Assembly: GCA_046496815.1 (NCBI GenBank)
Contig: JAWOGN010000370.1
Location: 1-5,146, forward strand
Direction of reading: 5' to 3'
DNA length: 5,146 nucleotides
Source of the DNA: JAWOGN01 sp046496815
GTDB lineage: Bacteria; Desulfobacterota; DSM-4660; Desulfatiglandales; Desulfatiglandaceae
Shown piece after piece: positions 1 to 5,111 of the stretch. Position numbers and translations under genes: made by a program. The notes beneath the pieces were generated by a model, which saw only the letters and a program-made list of their open reading frames with translations, did no database searches and was not told the origin of the DNA. Within the stretch, counting starts at the first letter, position 1, and each line of letters starts with the position of its first letter.

Positions 1-919
1 CAAGGGAGCCGATTTCATCTAAGAAAATTGTGCCGCCGACGGCCAATTCAAATTTTCCCGCCTTCTCCCGATCGGCGCCGGTAAACGCTCCTTTCTCATA
101 TCCGAAGAGCTCCGCCTCCACCAGGTTGGCCGGCAGTGCAGCACAGTTGACAGTCACCAACGGTTTCTTCGAACGAAGGCTGTTGTAATGGATCGCATTG
201 GCAACCAGCTCCTTCCCCGTTCCGCTCTCACCCAGAAGCAGCACATTGGCGTTGCTCTTGGCCACCTGCGTGATCAGATAGAACACTTCCTGCATTTTCC
301 GGCTGTTGCCGATGATGTTCGTAAAGCTGTACTTTTTGTTGAGTTCCTTTCTCAACCTGATGTTTTCCGCTTGAAGCTGATCTTTCTCCCTGTTTATCCT
401 TTCCAGAAGCGAAACTTTTTGGGCGATAAGCATACTGATGATGGTCAAAAGCCTTACGTCTTCATCCAGGGGAGATGTGGCTTTAAAAACACGATCCGCG
501 CTGAGGGCGCCCACCACCCTTGCGCCCTCCTTGATGGGCACACAGATGAATGAGATCCTCGATTTGTCAAATCGTTTCCTGGATCCGGTTCTGTCCAGGA
601 ATAGGGGTTCTGCATCGATATGCGGCACCGCCATGGGACGTCCGGACTCTATCACGCGGCCTGTAATTCCTTCACCCAATCGATAACGGCCCCTCGTTCT
701 TTCCATGCTTGAAATACCGTGTGCAACTTCTACATGGATCTCCGAGGTCTCGGGGTTCAGGAGTGTGATGGACCCCCGATTCATACCCAGATGCTCGGAT
801 AGGATGTCTAGGACCATGTAAAGTGATTTCTTCAGGTCCAACGTTGAATGGATCGCCTTGGTAATCTCATAAAGGCAGGTAATCTCATCCGGACTGGGTT
901 TGATACGTCTTGATGACAT
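1..919 (-). CDS. nifA: NifA-like sigma-54-dependent transcriptional activator, 3' end outside window
   Basis: This is an enhancer-binding protein that would use ATP hydrolysis to open sigma-54 RNA polymerase complexes. I read 306 residues from the minus strand. Residues about 15-172 form a GAF sensor domain, with the stretches GRYRLGEGITGRV (78-89) and FICVPIKEG (124-132) typical of NifA proteins. A charged, probably coiled-coil linker follows (172-196), then the AAA+ domain with Walker A GESGTGKE (230-237), the sigma-54-contacting GAFTGA loop (277-282) and Walker B GGTIFLDEIG (295-304). The rest of the AAA+ domain and the C-terminal helix-turn-helix lie beyond the left edge. The start at 919 was chosen because AGGA (930-933) is 10 nt upstream; an in-frame ATG at 928 has that motif only 1 nt away. 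There is no receiver domain, which argues against NtrC. NifA is known to activate nitrogenase genes, but no nif gene is in view, so the exact target is inferred from family resemblance. Confidence 0.88.
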   Translation of the reverse strand, partial: MSSRRIKPSPDEITCLYEITKAIHSTLDLKKSLYMVLDILSEHLGMNRGSITLLNPETSEIHVEVAHGISSMERTRGRYRLGEGITGRVIESGRPMAVPHIDAEPLFLDRTGSRKRFDKSRISFICVPIKEGARVVGALSADRVFKATSPLDEDVRLLTIISMLIAQKVSLLERINREKDQLQAENIRLRKELNKKYSFTNIIGNSRKMQEVFYLITQVAKSNANVLLLGESGTGKELVANAIHYNSLRSKKPLVTVNCAALPANLVEAELFGYEKGAFTGADREKAGKFELAVGGTIFLDEIGSL

Positions 920-970
920 GGAAAGCATTTCCTGTGTGAAATCCTTCAAATTATCGTGAGCAAAATATCT

Positions 971-1009
971 GAAAGCCCTCCTCGGCCTTTCATTTTAATG
1001 AGGGTTTTC
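971..1009 (-). terminator. Inverted repeat between cytochrome and nifA-like gene, possible terminator or attenuator
   Basis: GAAAGCCCTC (971-980) and GAGGGTTTTC (1000-1009) are inverted repeats of 10 nt with one G-T type pair, separated by 19 nt. They lie just after the stop codon of the cytochrome gene and about 50 nt before the nifA-like start. Read on the minus strand, the hairpin is followed by AGATATTTTG, which is only weakly T-rich, so it is not a textbook intrinsic terminator. It could reduce read-through from the cytochrome into the regulator. Confidence 0.4.
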
Positions 1010-1027
1010 CTTCAGGGTGTCAAATCC

Positions 1028-1447
1028 TTACGATTTTTTGTGATGGCAATCCGTGCATTTTTTGTAGGGTGCATCTTTTGATATCCCCTCTCTTGCCAAG
1101 TTTCTGTGGCAGGTCTTGCAATTCTTGTGGAACGCAATTGAAAGCTTTTTCACCGCACCCTGATTTTCCACCGGACTGTGGCATGCAACGCATTTATTAA
1201 CGGGATCTCCCTCCTGCCAGACGTTTTCTCCGTCTTCATATTCATGGTGACATTGCATGCAGGAAACCTCATAATCCTCGGCATGGTTAAGATGTGAAAA
1301 AATGACAGGACTTTTTCTGTCCGGTTTGTAGCCCTCATTTTCGATCATCATATCTTCGGGCGGATCGACCGCGCTCAAATCATTTACACAATAAACAAAT
1401 AATCCCGTCAAAAGGATCATCAGAAGTGCCGTAAATTTCTTAATCAT
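1028..1447 (-). CDS. Periplasmic tetraheme cytochrome c3 family protein
   Basis: This is a small secreted multiheme c-type cytochrome, expected to carry electrons in the periplasm, for example between hydrogenases or formate dehydrogenases and membrane redox complexes. The 139-residue product starts with a signal peptide (KK then a hydrophobic stretch, probable cleavage after LSA at 24-26). A Cys at residue 20 is preceded by Tyr, so it is not a proper lipobox. Four CXXCH haem sites follow at 63-67, 86-90, 110-114 and 131-135. The candidate distal ligands fit the c3 layout: FSHLNH (His52, His55), the doubled His after haem 1 (His68) and FH (His107). All four sites are CX2CH, whereas Desulfovibrio type I c3 usually has CX4CH at haems 2 and 4. 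The start at 1447 is preferred over the ATG at 1453 because GGAGG lies 7 nt before it, but only 1 nt before the other. The exact redox partner cannot be told from this window. Confidence 0.93.
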   Translation of the reverse strand: MIKKFTALLMILLTGLFVYCVNDLSAVDPPEDMMIENEGYKPDRKSPVIFSHLNHAEDYEVSCMQCHHEYEDGENVWQEGDPVNKCVACHSPVENQGAVKKLSIAFHKNCKTCHRNLAREGISKDAPYKKCTDCHHKKS

Positions 1448-1454
1448 CCTCATA

Positions 1455-1460
1455 CCTCCC
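1455..1460 (-). promoter_or_regulatory. Ribosome binding site deciding the cytochrome start
   Basis: GGGAGG on the minus strand ends 7 nt before the ATG at 1447 and 1 nt before the ATG at 1453. Normal spacing therefore favours the shorter, 139-residue cytochrome precursor beginning MIKKF. Confidence 0.7.
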
Positions 1461-1560
1461 GGCTTCGTAATGGTTGATCAGCGTCAAGCTGCCCATTCAT
1501 CTGCTGCTATGAAAGGAGTGCTTTACGCGGCATGCTGCGGACGATGCAGGCATATGACGG

Positions 1561-1728
1561 TTAGCGGGAGTGCGCCTCGATTTTTCTTCGCTCCGCATCC
1601 GGCAGGGACTTGATATAAGACTTCCAGCCCGGACACCAACCGGTATGCCACTTCCATAGCCGCCCCAAAATCGACTGAGGGTTTTTGTCGTAAGTGGCCC
1701 TGAATCTACATCTTTCGCAAGTTTTCAT
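1561..1728 (-). CDS. Small Cys/Trp-rich conserved-looking protein of unknown function (55 aa)
   Basis: I do not recognise a named family. The 55-residue product begins MKTCERCRFRATYDKNP and has a CX2C pair at Cys4/Cys7, a third cysteine in WCPGWK (Cys32), and four tryptophans between residues 25 and 35 (WKWH at 25-28, W31, W35). It ends in a charged helix-like tail. There is no signal peptide or membrane segment, so it should be cytoplasmic. Coding status is supported by AAGGAG (1737-1742), 8 nt before the ATG, by the non-random composition, and by its position on the same strand 113 bp upstream of the cytochrome start. The three cysteines and His28 could bind a metal or a cofactor; that is inference. 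A MITE-like element starts 36 bp upstream of its start codon and may have separated it from its old promoter or from the Fe-S gene upstream. Confidence 0.75.
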   Translation of the reverse strand: MKTCERCRFRATYDKNPQSILGRLWKWHTGWCPGWKSYIKSLPDAERRKIEAHSR

Positions 1729-1764
1729 TCCAGGAACTCCTTGTAATTACCCGTTGAATCTTTA

Positions 1765-1952
1765 CCCCAACGTTTCATAAAATTTGAGTTCAAAACGGTA
1801 TAGATTGAGTCAGCAAGGGGCGATTGAGCATTTTCAAGGACAAAAGCGTATTGCACATACGGTGAGGTCTTGAAAATGGGCAATCGTTTCTTGATGACCT
1901 GATATAGACCGAGCGAAGCGCTTTTGGACCAAATATTTATGAAACGTTGGGG
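1765..1952. mobile_element. MITE-like 188-bp palindromic element with TTTA direct flanks
   Basis: The element begins CCCCAACGTTTCATAAA (1765-1781) and ends with the exact reverse complement (1936-1952). The identity of the arms continues inward imperfectly: 1821-1838 pairs with 1869-1886 at 16 of 18 positions, leaving a loop of about 30 nt (1839-1868). The right arm is roughly 8 nt longer than the left. TTTA stands immediately outside both ends in direct orientation (1761-1764 and 1953-1956), as a 4-bp target duplication would. No open frame of use is inside, so it would be non-autonomous. It sits between the stop of the Fe-S gene and the ribosome binding site of the 55-residue protein. Transcribed, it would fold into a long hairpin that could stop transcription or protect RNA ends. 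A large intergenic regulatory hairpin that never transposed is the alternative. Confidence 0.72.
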
Positions 1953-1981
1953 TTTACACTGTCCATTAAACCCTGCACCGC

Positions 1982-2872
1982 TTATTCGGGCGCATACCTA
2001 TCCACATCCCGCTTTGTCGGTATCTTGGACTCGCATGGAACACCCGTTTGGCACAAACCGCAACCGTAGCCCTTAAAACCATAGTGAGATTCAACATAGG
2101 TTGCGGATGCAGGCCGGAGGTGCTGAAGGCACTTGACCTTGTCATGACCCGACTCGGTAATGGCCCCAACCGGACAGCGGGAAATACAAATTCCACAAAT
2201 CCCCTGCGTGAAAAAAAGACAGTATGCATGGGGATCGTTGTAGGGTCTTGGTGTGGAAGGGATTCGAATTCGGGCCACTACGGAGCCGGCACGCATGGCT
2301 TTCCCACGGAAGGTGATCAGTCCATCACATAGACCGAAGGTTCCCAAACCGGAGGCATAGGCTGCGTGACGCTCTGACCATGTGGAAGCAAATACGTAAC
2401 GATCCGAGTTTTTCCGCTCCCAGTAGGGAGATAGCATCGGGGCGACCGCCTGATATCCCTTTTTCTTCAGCAAATCAACCACATGGGTGCGAAGCTTGAC
2501 ATTCACCGTCTCTCCATAAATCCGAGCCCGCGCCCACCGTTCCGAGGGATAGGTGCGTTGTCTCCGGTTGTCGGACTTGGTGGCTTCGGTCTGGGGTAAA
2601 ACCCAACTGATAACGGTAAGTTCGTCGGGCTTCACTGCGGAATTTGGAAACGTGCGTGTGAATATCTCCCAAGGGGTCCAATGAAAGGGTCCCACGTACG
2701 CCTTGTAGGCCGCATAGAGAGGATCTGCGCCTGATGAAAAGCCGACAAGGGCGCCATCGAATGCCTTTTCGTCGAATTGATTCCGAAGCGTATTCTCCGG
2801 GGAGTGCTCGATGAAATTCTGAATGATTTTTTTTACCCACGCTGTCAAATCGTTGATCTGTTCTCCTTGCAT
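1982..2872 (-). CDS. QueG-like (COG1600-type) 4Fe-4S protein
   Basis: This 296-residue protein resembles the epoxyqueuosine reductase QueG and the related reductive-dehalogenase-like group. The part WSERHAAYASGLGTFGLCDG (165-184) corresponds to the Gly-rich region before the iron-sulfur domain. The C-terminal ferredoxin-like domain has C226-X2-C229-X3-C233-P followed by VGAI, then C248, then C271-X2-C274-X5-C280 in YGCGLCQTGVPC. The first motif lacks one cysteine of the usual CX2CX2CX3CP; Gln223 occupies that place, although Cys218 is close. QueG itself is longer (about 350-390 residues) and carries a C-terminal HEAT-like extension that is absent here. Queuosine synthesis is therefore not assured; a different corrinoid or Fe-S redox role is possible. 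No signal peptide is seen, so it is likely cytoplasmic. The ATG at 2872 follows AAGGAG with 4 nt spacing. Confidence 0.85.
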   Translation of the reverse strand: MQGEQINDLTAWVKKIIQNFIEHSPENTLRNQFDEKAFDGALVGFSSGADPLYAAYKAYVGPFHWTPWEIFTRTFPNSAVKPDELTVISWVLPQTEATKSDNRRQRTYPSERWARARIYGETVNVKLRTHVVDLLKKKGYQAVAPMLSPYWERKNSDRYVFASTWSERHAAYASGLGTFGLCDGLITFRGKAMRAGSVVARIRIPSTPRPYNDPHAYCLFFTQGICGICISRCPVGAITESGHDKVKCLQHLRPASATYVESHYGFKGYGCGLCQTGVPCESKIPTKRDVDRYAPE

Positions 2873-2930
2873 CTCTCTCCTTTTCTTTTACTCGGGCATC
2901 TTTGTCCGGATGTGCCTTTCGAAAAACGGT

Positions 2931-3077
2931 TCAATCGATGCGCATCCACACCCCGACAGAAGGCTCAATGGCAAGGTCCGCATTTTCAGCAGTTTCCCCG
3001 ACCGCCTTGATCTTACCATCCTCAATACTCAACGACCTCGCCATTTCACCGCGGAACCGAAACTTGACGATGGCCTT
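2931..3077 (-). pseudogene. Truncated SCP2-like (sterol carrier protein type) domain fragment
   Basis: Between the two flanking genes the minus strand holds a frame, open from just after a TAA at 3093-3095 to a TGA at 2931-2933, that reads KAIVKFRFRGEMARS, then LSIEDGKIKAVGETAEN, then ADLAIEPSVGVWMRID. This strand pattern (F-x-F-x-G, IEDGKI, apparent NADLAIEPS, VWMRI) resembles the middle of SCP2 domains, including those fused to flavin oxidoreductases, where a GK-rich second half should follow. The N-terminal part and the second half are absent. The only in-frame ATG (3042-3044) has no good ribosome binding site. I read it as the remnant of a gene deleted on both sides; a real 37-residue peptide is less likely. 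Another frame runs from about 2940 to a TAA at 2888 and may be the shifted tail, but that is weak. The domain assignment rests on recall of the pattern. Confidence 0.45.
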
Positions 3078-3078
3078 C

Positions 3079-3984
3079 CTATCCGCCCCCGCTTATCTTT
3101 GGAACAATCGTGTATTTGTTTACCATATGGTGGGGAAAGTAGGACTCCTTAGCTTTTCTTAGGCCCGCTATGCCCAGATCCTGCTCCCGATTGACGTACT
3201 CAATTTCAGACCAAGCATTGCGACAAAAAAGCTGGTTCATGGCCACGTAAAGGCCTGGAATGTCGGGGTTGGCCTTCTCAATATGAATTACGGCGGTATG
3301 GGGGTTGAGGATCTCCCCCAAAGAAAAGGCCTCGATCCTTGAGCCGATTTCAATTGCCGCCCCATGATAATCCAGCGCTTCGAAATGGGTCAACGCCTCA
3401 TATACCGCATAATCCTCAGAGAGAAGTTCCGGGTTGTTGACGCATTCTCTTATCTCACACCATTTCTCCTGCATATCCAAGAAACACTCGACCAACTCGA
3501 TGTCCATGTGCCGGTATTCAAACGGGTAGCTTTTCAGAAATCGGTTGAGATGATTTTTCTTCCGATGGTATTTTCTCCCTGAAAGCTCTATAAGGTCTGC
3601 CGTCATGTAAACATAATCGCTATTGTCTCTGTCGAAAAAGGCGTCATATCGCTCGCGATCCACATACCTGTTGACGAACGCCTCCCCGACTCTACACACC
3701 CTCGGCTCCGGTGAAAGTTTCCCAAGTTCCGCAAAAAGGACTTCGAGTGCTTCCCCTTTGTTTCCCGGACCCATGGGGGGCAGTCCGAAGGGTGTATTCC
3801 CGGACGGTCTAAGCACAATCATCAGGCATCCTTTCCATTCCAGCCAGACAGGATGGTTTCGATGTCGCCAGATAAAGAGGTTGGTGAAGTTCAGTTCGGA
3901 AGTTTCCGAAGGCTCCTGATGTAAAACGCGATCAAATATCTCCTTGTGCGCAATATCTATTTCTCTAAAGTCATCCGATGCCAT
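3079..3984 (-). CDS. DUF2156 (LPG synthase C-terminal-like, GNAT fold) protein
   Basis: The 301-residue product belongs to the DUF2156 family, which shares its fold with the C-terminal aminoacyl-transfer domain of phosphatidylglycerol lysyltransferase (MprF). Recognisable stretches are YVYMTADLIELSGRKYHRKK (124-143), HIEKANPDIPGLYVAMNQLF (234-253) and YVNREQDLGIAGLRKAKESY (263-282), followed by HHMVNKY. The membrane part of MprF is missing, and I see no transmembrane helix, so it is likely a soluble acyl- or aminoacyl-transferase-like protein with unknown substrate. The length fits stand-alone members. The ATG at 3984 follows AAGGAA at 10 nt spacing. The stop is directly followed by the SCP2-like remnant; the final SGGG residues may come from sequence joined there. 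Its 5' leader contains GGTTCA-type repeats and a possible promoter near 4113-4140. Confidence 0.88.
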   Translation of the reverse strand: MASDDFREIDIAHKEIFDRVLHQEPSETSELNFTNLFIWRHRNHPVWLEWKGCLMIVLRPSGNTPFGLPPMGPGNKGEALEVLFAELGKLSPEPRVCRVGEAFVNRYVDRERYDAFFDRDNSDYVYMTADLIELSGRKYHRKKNHLNRFLKSYPFEYRHMDIELVECFLDMQEKWCEIRECVNNPELLSEDYAVYEALTHFEALDYHGAAIEIGSRIEAFSLGEILNPHTAVIHIEKANPDIPGLYVAMNQLFCRNAWSEIEYVNREQDLGIAGLRKAKESYFPHHMVNKYTIVPKISGGG

Positions 3985-4017
3985 GGCTTACACGTTCCTT
4001 TTTTCGTAACTGTTCAC

Positions 4018-4047
4018 GGGTTCAAAGGTTCAGGGGTTCAAGGTTCA
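4018..4047. repeat. Degenerate 7-8 nt GGTTCA tandem repeat
   Basis: Four units in a row read GGGTTCA, AAGGTTCA, GGGGTTCA and AGGTTCA. They lie 34-63 bp upstream of the DUF2156 start, inside its probable 5' untranslated leader. A similar two-unit run of AGCTGGA is at 4452-4465. Slippage-prone short repeats of this sort are a likely origin. Confidence 0.75.
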
Positions 4048-4112
4048 ATTCTCGTCCACGGAGTGCATTTGGGTTACGTAATTATGAGAAAAGCGTCAGC
4101 TTTGTCAGGCCT

Positions 4113-4140
4113 AATACAAAATTTGGAACTAAATTGGCAA
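4113..4140 (-). promoter_or_regulatory. Possible sigma-70 promoter for the DUF2156 gene
   Basis: On the minus strand TTGCCA (4135-4140) resembles the -35 box with one mismatch. After a 16-nt spacer, TGTATT (4113-4118) matches the -10 consensus at four of six positions. Transcription would begin about 120 nt before the DUF2156 ATG. The region is AT-rich, so a chance match is possible. Confidence 0.3.
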
Positions 4141-4151
4141 TTACTTGTGTC

Positions 4152-4166
4152 TGGGGGACGTTGTTA
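4152..4166. repeat. First copy of 15-nt G-rich repeat
   Basis: TGGGGGACGTTGTTA occurs here and again, identically, at 4869-4883. The GGGGAC core also appears in the 29-bp repeats at 4803 and 4890. Such G-rich tags with GGGGACACC or GGGGGACG resemble sequences found beside REP-associated transposase (RAYT) genes in Desulfobacterota; that link is recalled, not shown. Confidence 0.6.
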
Positions 4167-4179
4167 AGTTTTTAAGTTT

Positions 4180-4219
4180 CTCAGGCGCCCCTTCATTATC
4201 TCAACTCCCCAAGCCTGAG
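4180..4219. repeat. Seven-bp inverted repeat with 26-nt loop
   Basis: CTCAGGC (4180-4186) and GCCTGAG (4213-4219) are exact inverted repeats. The loop is long, and there is no T run, so this is not a terminator. It is part of the hairpin-rich intergenic block. Confidence 0.45.
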
Positions 4220-4293
4220 GCATTTGAGAATGGAAGTCTGCACCGCTTCAGACAGCGGGACGCTCTTTAGTTATTTACTTATTTTTCTTGAAC

Positions 4294-4396
4294 CGCCCCA
4301 GTGAAATACACTGCGCTGTCCTTCGGAATTTTCCAGGGCAAGCGAAGGCGCCCCAGTTAACAGCGCTGTCGCTGTCACTCCGTGAAGTTAACGGGG
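4294..4396. repeat. Imperfect direct and inverted repeats around CGCCCCAGT and GTTAAC
   Basis: CGCCCCAGT followed by GCGCTGTC occurs twice (4294-4302 with 4313-4320, and 4349-4357 with 4363-4370), with spacings that differ by 5 nt. CAGTG-AAATA-CACTG (4299-4313) is a small perfect hairpin. CCCCAGTTAAC (4351-4361) and GTTAACGGGG (4387-4396) are inverted with one extra base. Together these suggest a decayed multi-copy palindromic unit. Confidence 0.45.
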
Positions 4397-4515
4397 TGGA
4401 CGAAGGACCCCAGTACCATCTGCCGGAGCTACGGGCGCGAAGGGGGAAATAAGCTGGAAGCTGGAAGATCGAGTCTCACCCCGGTGAAATGCTCTACACT
4501 CGTCATTGAGATGCC

Positions 4516-4553
4516 TTTTACCCAAAACAGCTCAAGGCCGAAATGGGTAAAAA
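4516..4553. repeat. Hairpin repeat, copy 1
   Basis: This 38-nt unit is identical to 4691-4728 except at one base. TTTTACCCA (4516-4524) pairs with TGGGTAAAA (4544-4552), then a symmetric AAA/AAA internal loop, then an inner stem CAGC/GCCG around TCAAG. In this copy the inner stem has an A-C mismatch. Some similarity to copy 2 continues about 25 bp beyond it (TTTG and AGGGTG blocks). Confidence 0.8.
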
Positions 4554-4690
4554 GCACTTTGGCCAAAAGCGGAGGGTGGGGCCACGGCGTTGGCGACAAC
4601 GTTTTTCCTGTCAAAATCCATCAGCATATGCTCGGTCCCCGGCGACACCAAACTGCGGCTGGCCTTGATTCTCGCCTGCCCCTGCCTGAT

Positions 4691-4728
4691 TTTTACCCAA
4701 AACGGCTCAAGGCCGAAATGGGTAAAAA
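4691..4728. repeat. Hairpin repeat, copy 2
   Basis: In this copy the outer stem is 11 bp, ATTTTTACCCA (4689-4699) with TGGGTAAAAAT (4719-4729). The inner stem CGGC (4703-4706) with GCCG (4712-4715) is perfect, and AAA faces AAA between them. The single difference from copy 1 is the G that restores pairing in the inner stem. It starts 175 bp after copy 1 in the same orientation. A REP-like dispersed element is the likely nature. Confidence 0.8.
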
Positions 4729-4802
4729 TTTGTTTGAGCAGCAGGGAAGGGTGCGCGAGCATACGGACGCTCTTAACTTGTTGTGTAATTCCTAATTCCC
4801 AC

Positions 4803-4831
4803 TAATTCCGGGGACACCTTACTTGTTTTAC
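4803..4831. repeat. Exact 29-bp direct repeat, copy 1
   Basis: The 29 bases beginning TAATTCCGGGGACACC and ending TTGTTTTAC are repeated without change at 4890-4918, 87 bp further on. The GGGGACACCTTACTT type of tag is reminiscent of sequences beside RAYT transposase genes; no transposase is present in the window. Confidence 0.85.
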
Positions 4832-4868
4832 CTCTTAGCCCTTGACGGTTATGATTCACCTACCTTAA

Positions 4869-4883
4869 TGGGGGACGTTGTTA
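4869..4883. repeat. Second copy of 15-nt G-rich repeat
   Basis: TGGGGGACGTTGTTA is identical to 4152-4166. Here it stands between the two 29-bp repeats and ends 6 nt before the second of them, so the three units form one compact cluster. Confidence 0.6.
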
Positions 4884-4889
4884 CCTTCT

Positions 4890-4918
4890 TAATTCCGGGG
4901 ACACCTTACTTGTTTTAC
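4890..4918. repeat. Exact 29-bp direct repeat, copy 2
   Basis: This is the second identical 29-bp unit; the flanks differ on both sides, so the repeat edges are sharp. The 87-bp period could reflect a duplication of an ancestral unit or two independent tags. Confidence 0.85.
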
Positions 4919-4931
4919 GGCGTATATTGGC

Positions 4932-5111
4932 ATGAGACACTTCCTAGATCCAATGAAGTTTTTGAAATCACCACACTGGTACCATAGCGCAATGCGCTTC
5001 GGTTGGGGAGGTGTCTTTCCTTCAGTTTTCGGCCACGGAGCAAAGCCATATTCCTGCTCCTGCAACAGAAGAAAACGACGGCGGCGAGGAGTAATACCGA
5101 TTAGTGTTTAA
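4932..5111 (+). other. Weak candidate small open frame of 59 codons
   Basis: The plus strand is open from an ATG at 4932 to TAA at 5109-5111. The product would have the stretches SPHWYHSAMRFGWGGVFPSV and a basic tail NRRKRRRRG. No ribosome binding site precedes it, and the opposite strand is open across the same DNA, so this may equally be chance. I know no family that matches. Confidence 0.15.

Noticed and set aside
188..686. Two plus-strand open frames of 121 and 82 codons
   Set aside because: They are antisense to the nifA-like gene, whose minus-strand frame has clear GAF and AAA+ motifs.
1765..1952. Integron attC site
   Set aside because: The ends read CCCCAAC and GTTGGGG, which miss the RYYYAAC and GTTRRRY core at one position each. 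The arms are also too long and too well paired for a typical attC, and no integrase or cassette gene is seen.
2931..2933. TGA in the SCP2-like fragment as a selenocysteine codon
   Set aside because: Read-through gives no SCP2-like continuation, no cysteine is expected at that place, and the frame has no proper start.
2777..3162. Plus-strand open frames of 77, 109 and 86 codons
   Set aside because: They run antisense across gene ends and the SCP2-like fragment, and show no protein-like motifs or start signals.
4405..4425. Fragment of 5S rRNA (minus-strand GATGGTACTGGGG)
   Set aside because: Only about 15 nt agree with the 5S 3' half; the nearby GAAGTTAA match is on the opposite strand, so the order and polarity are wrong.
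4515..4729. CRISPR array
   Set aside because: There are only two units, 175 bp apart, each a long hairpin with no regular spacers and no cas genes.
4382..4795. Plus-strand open frame of 137 codons and overlapping minus-strand frames with FTHFGLE-FWVK-type peptides
   Set aside because: The shared peptides arise from the two copies of one hairpin repeat read in different frames; no ribosome binding site or family resemblance supports coding.
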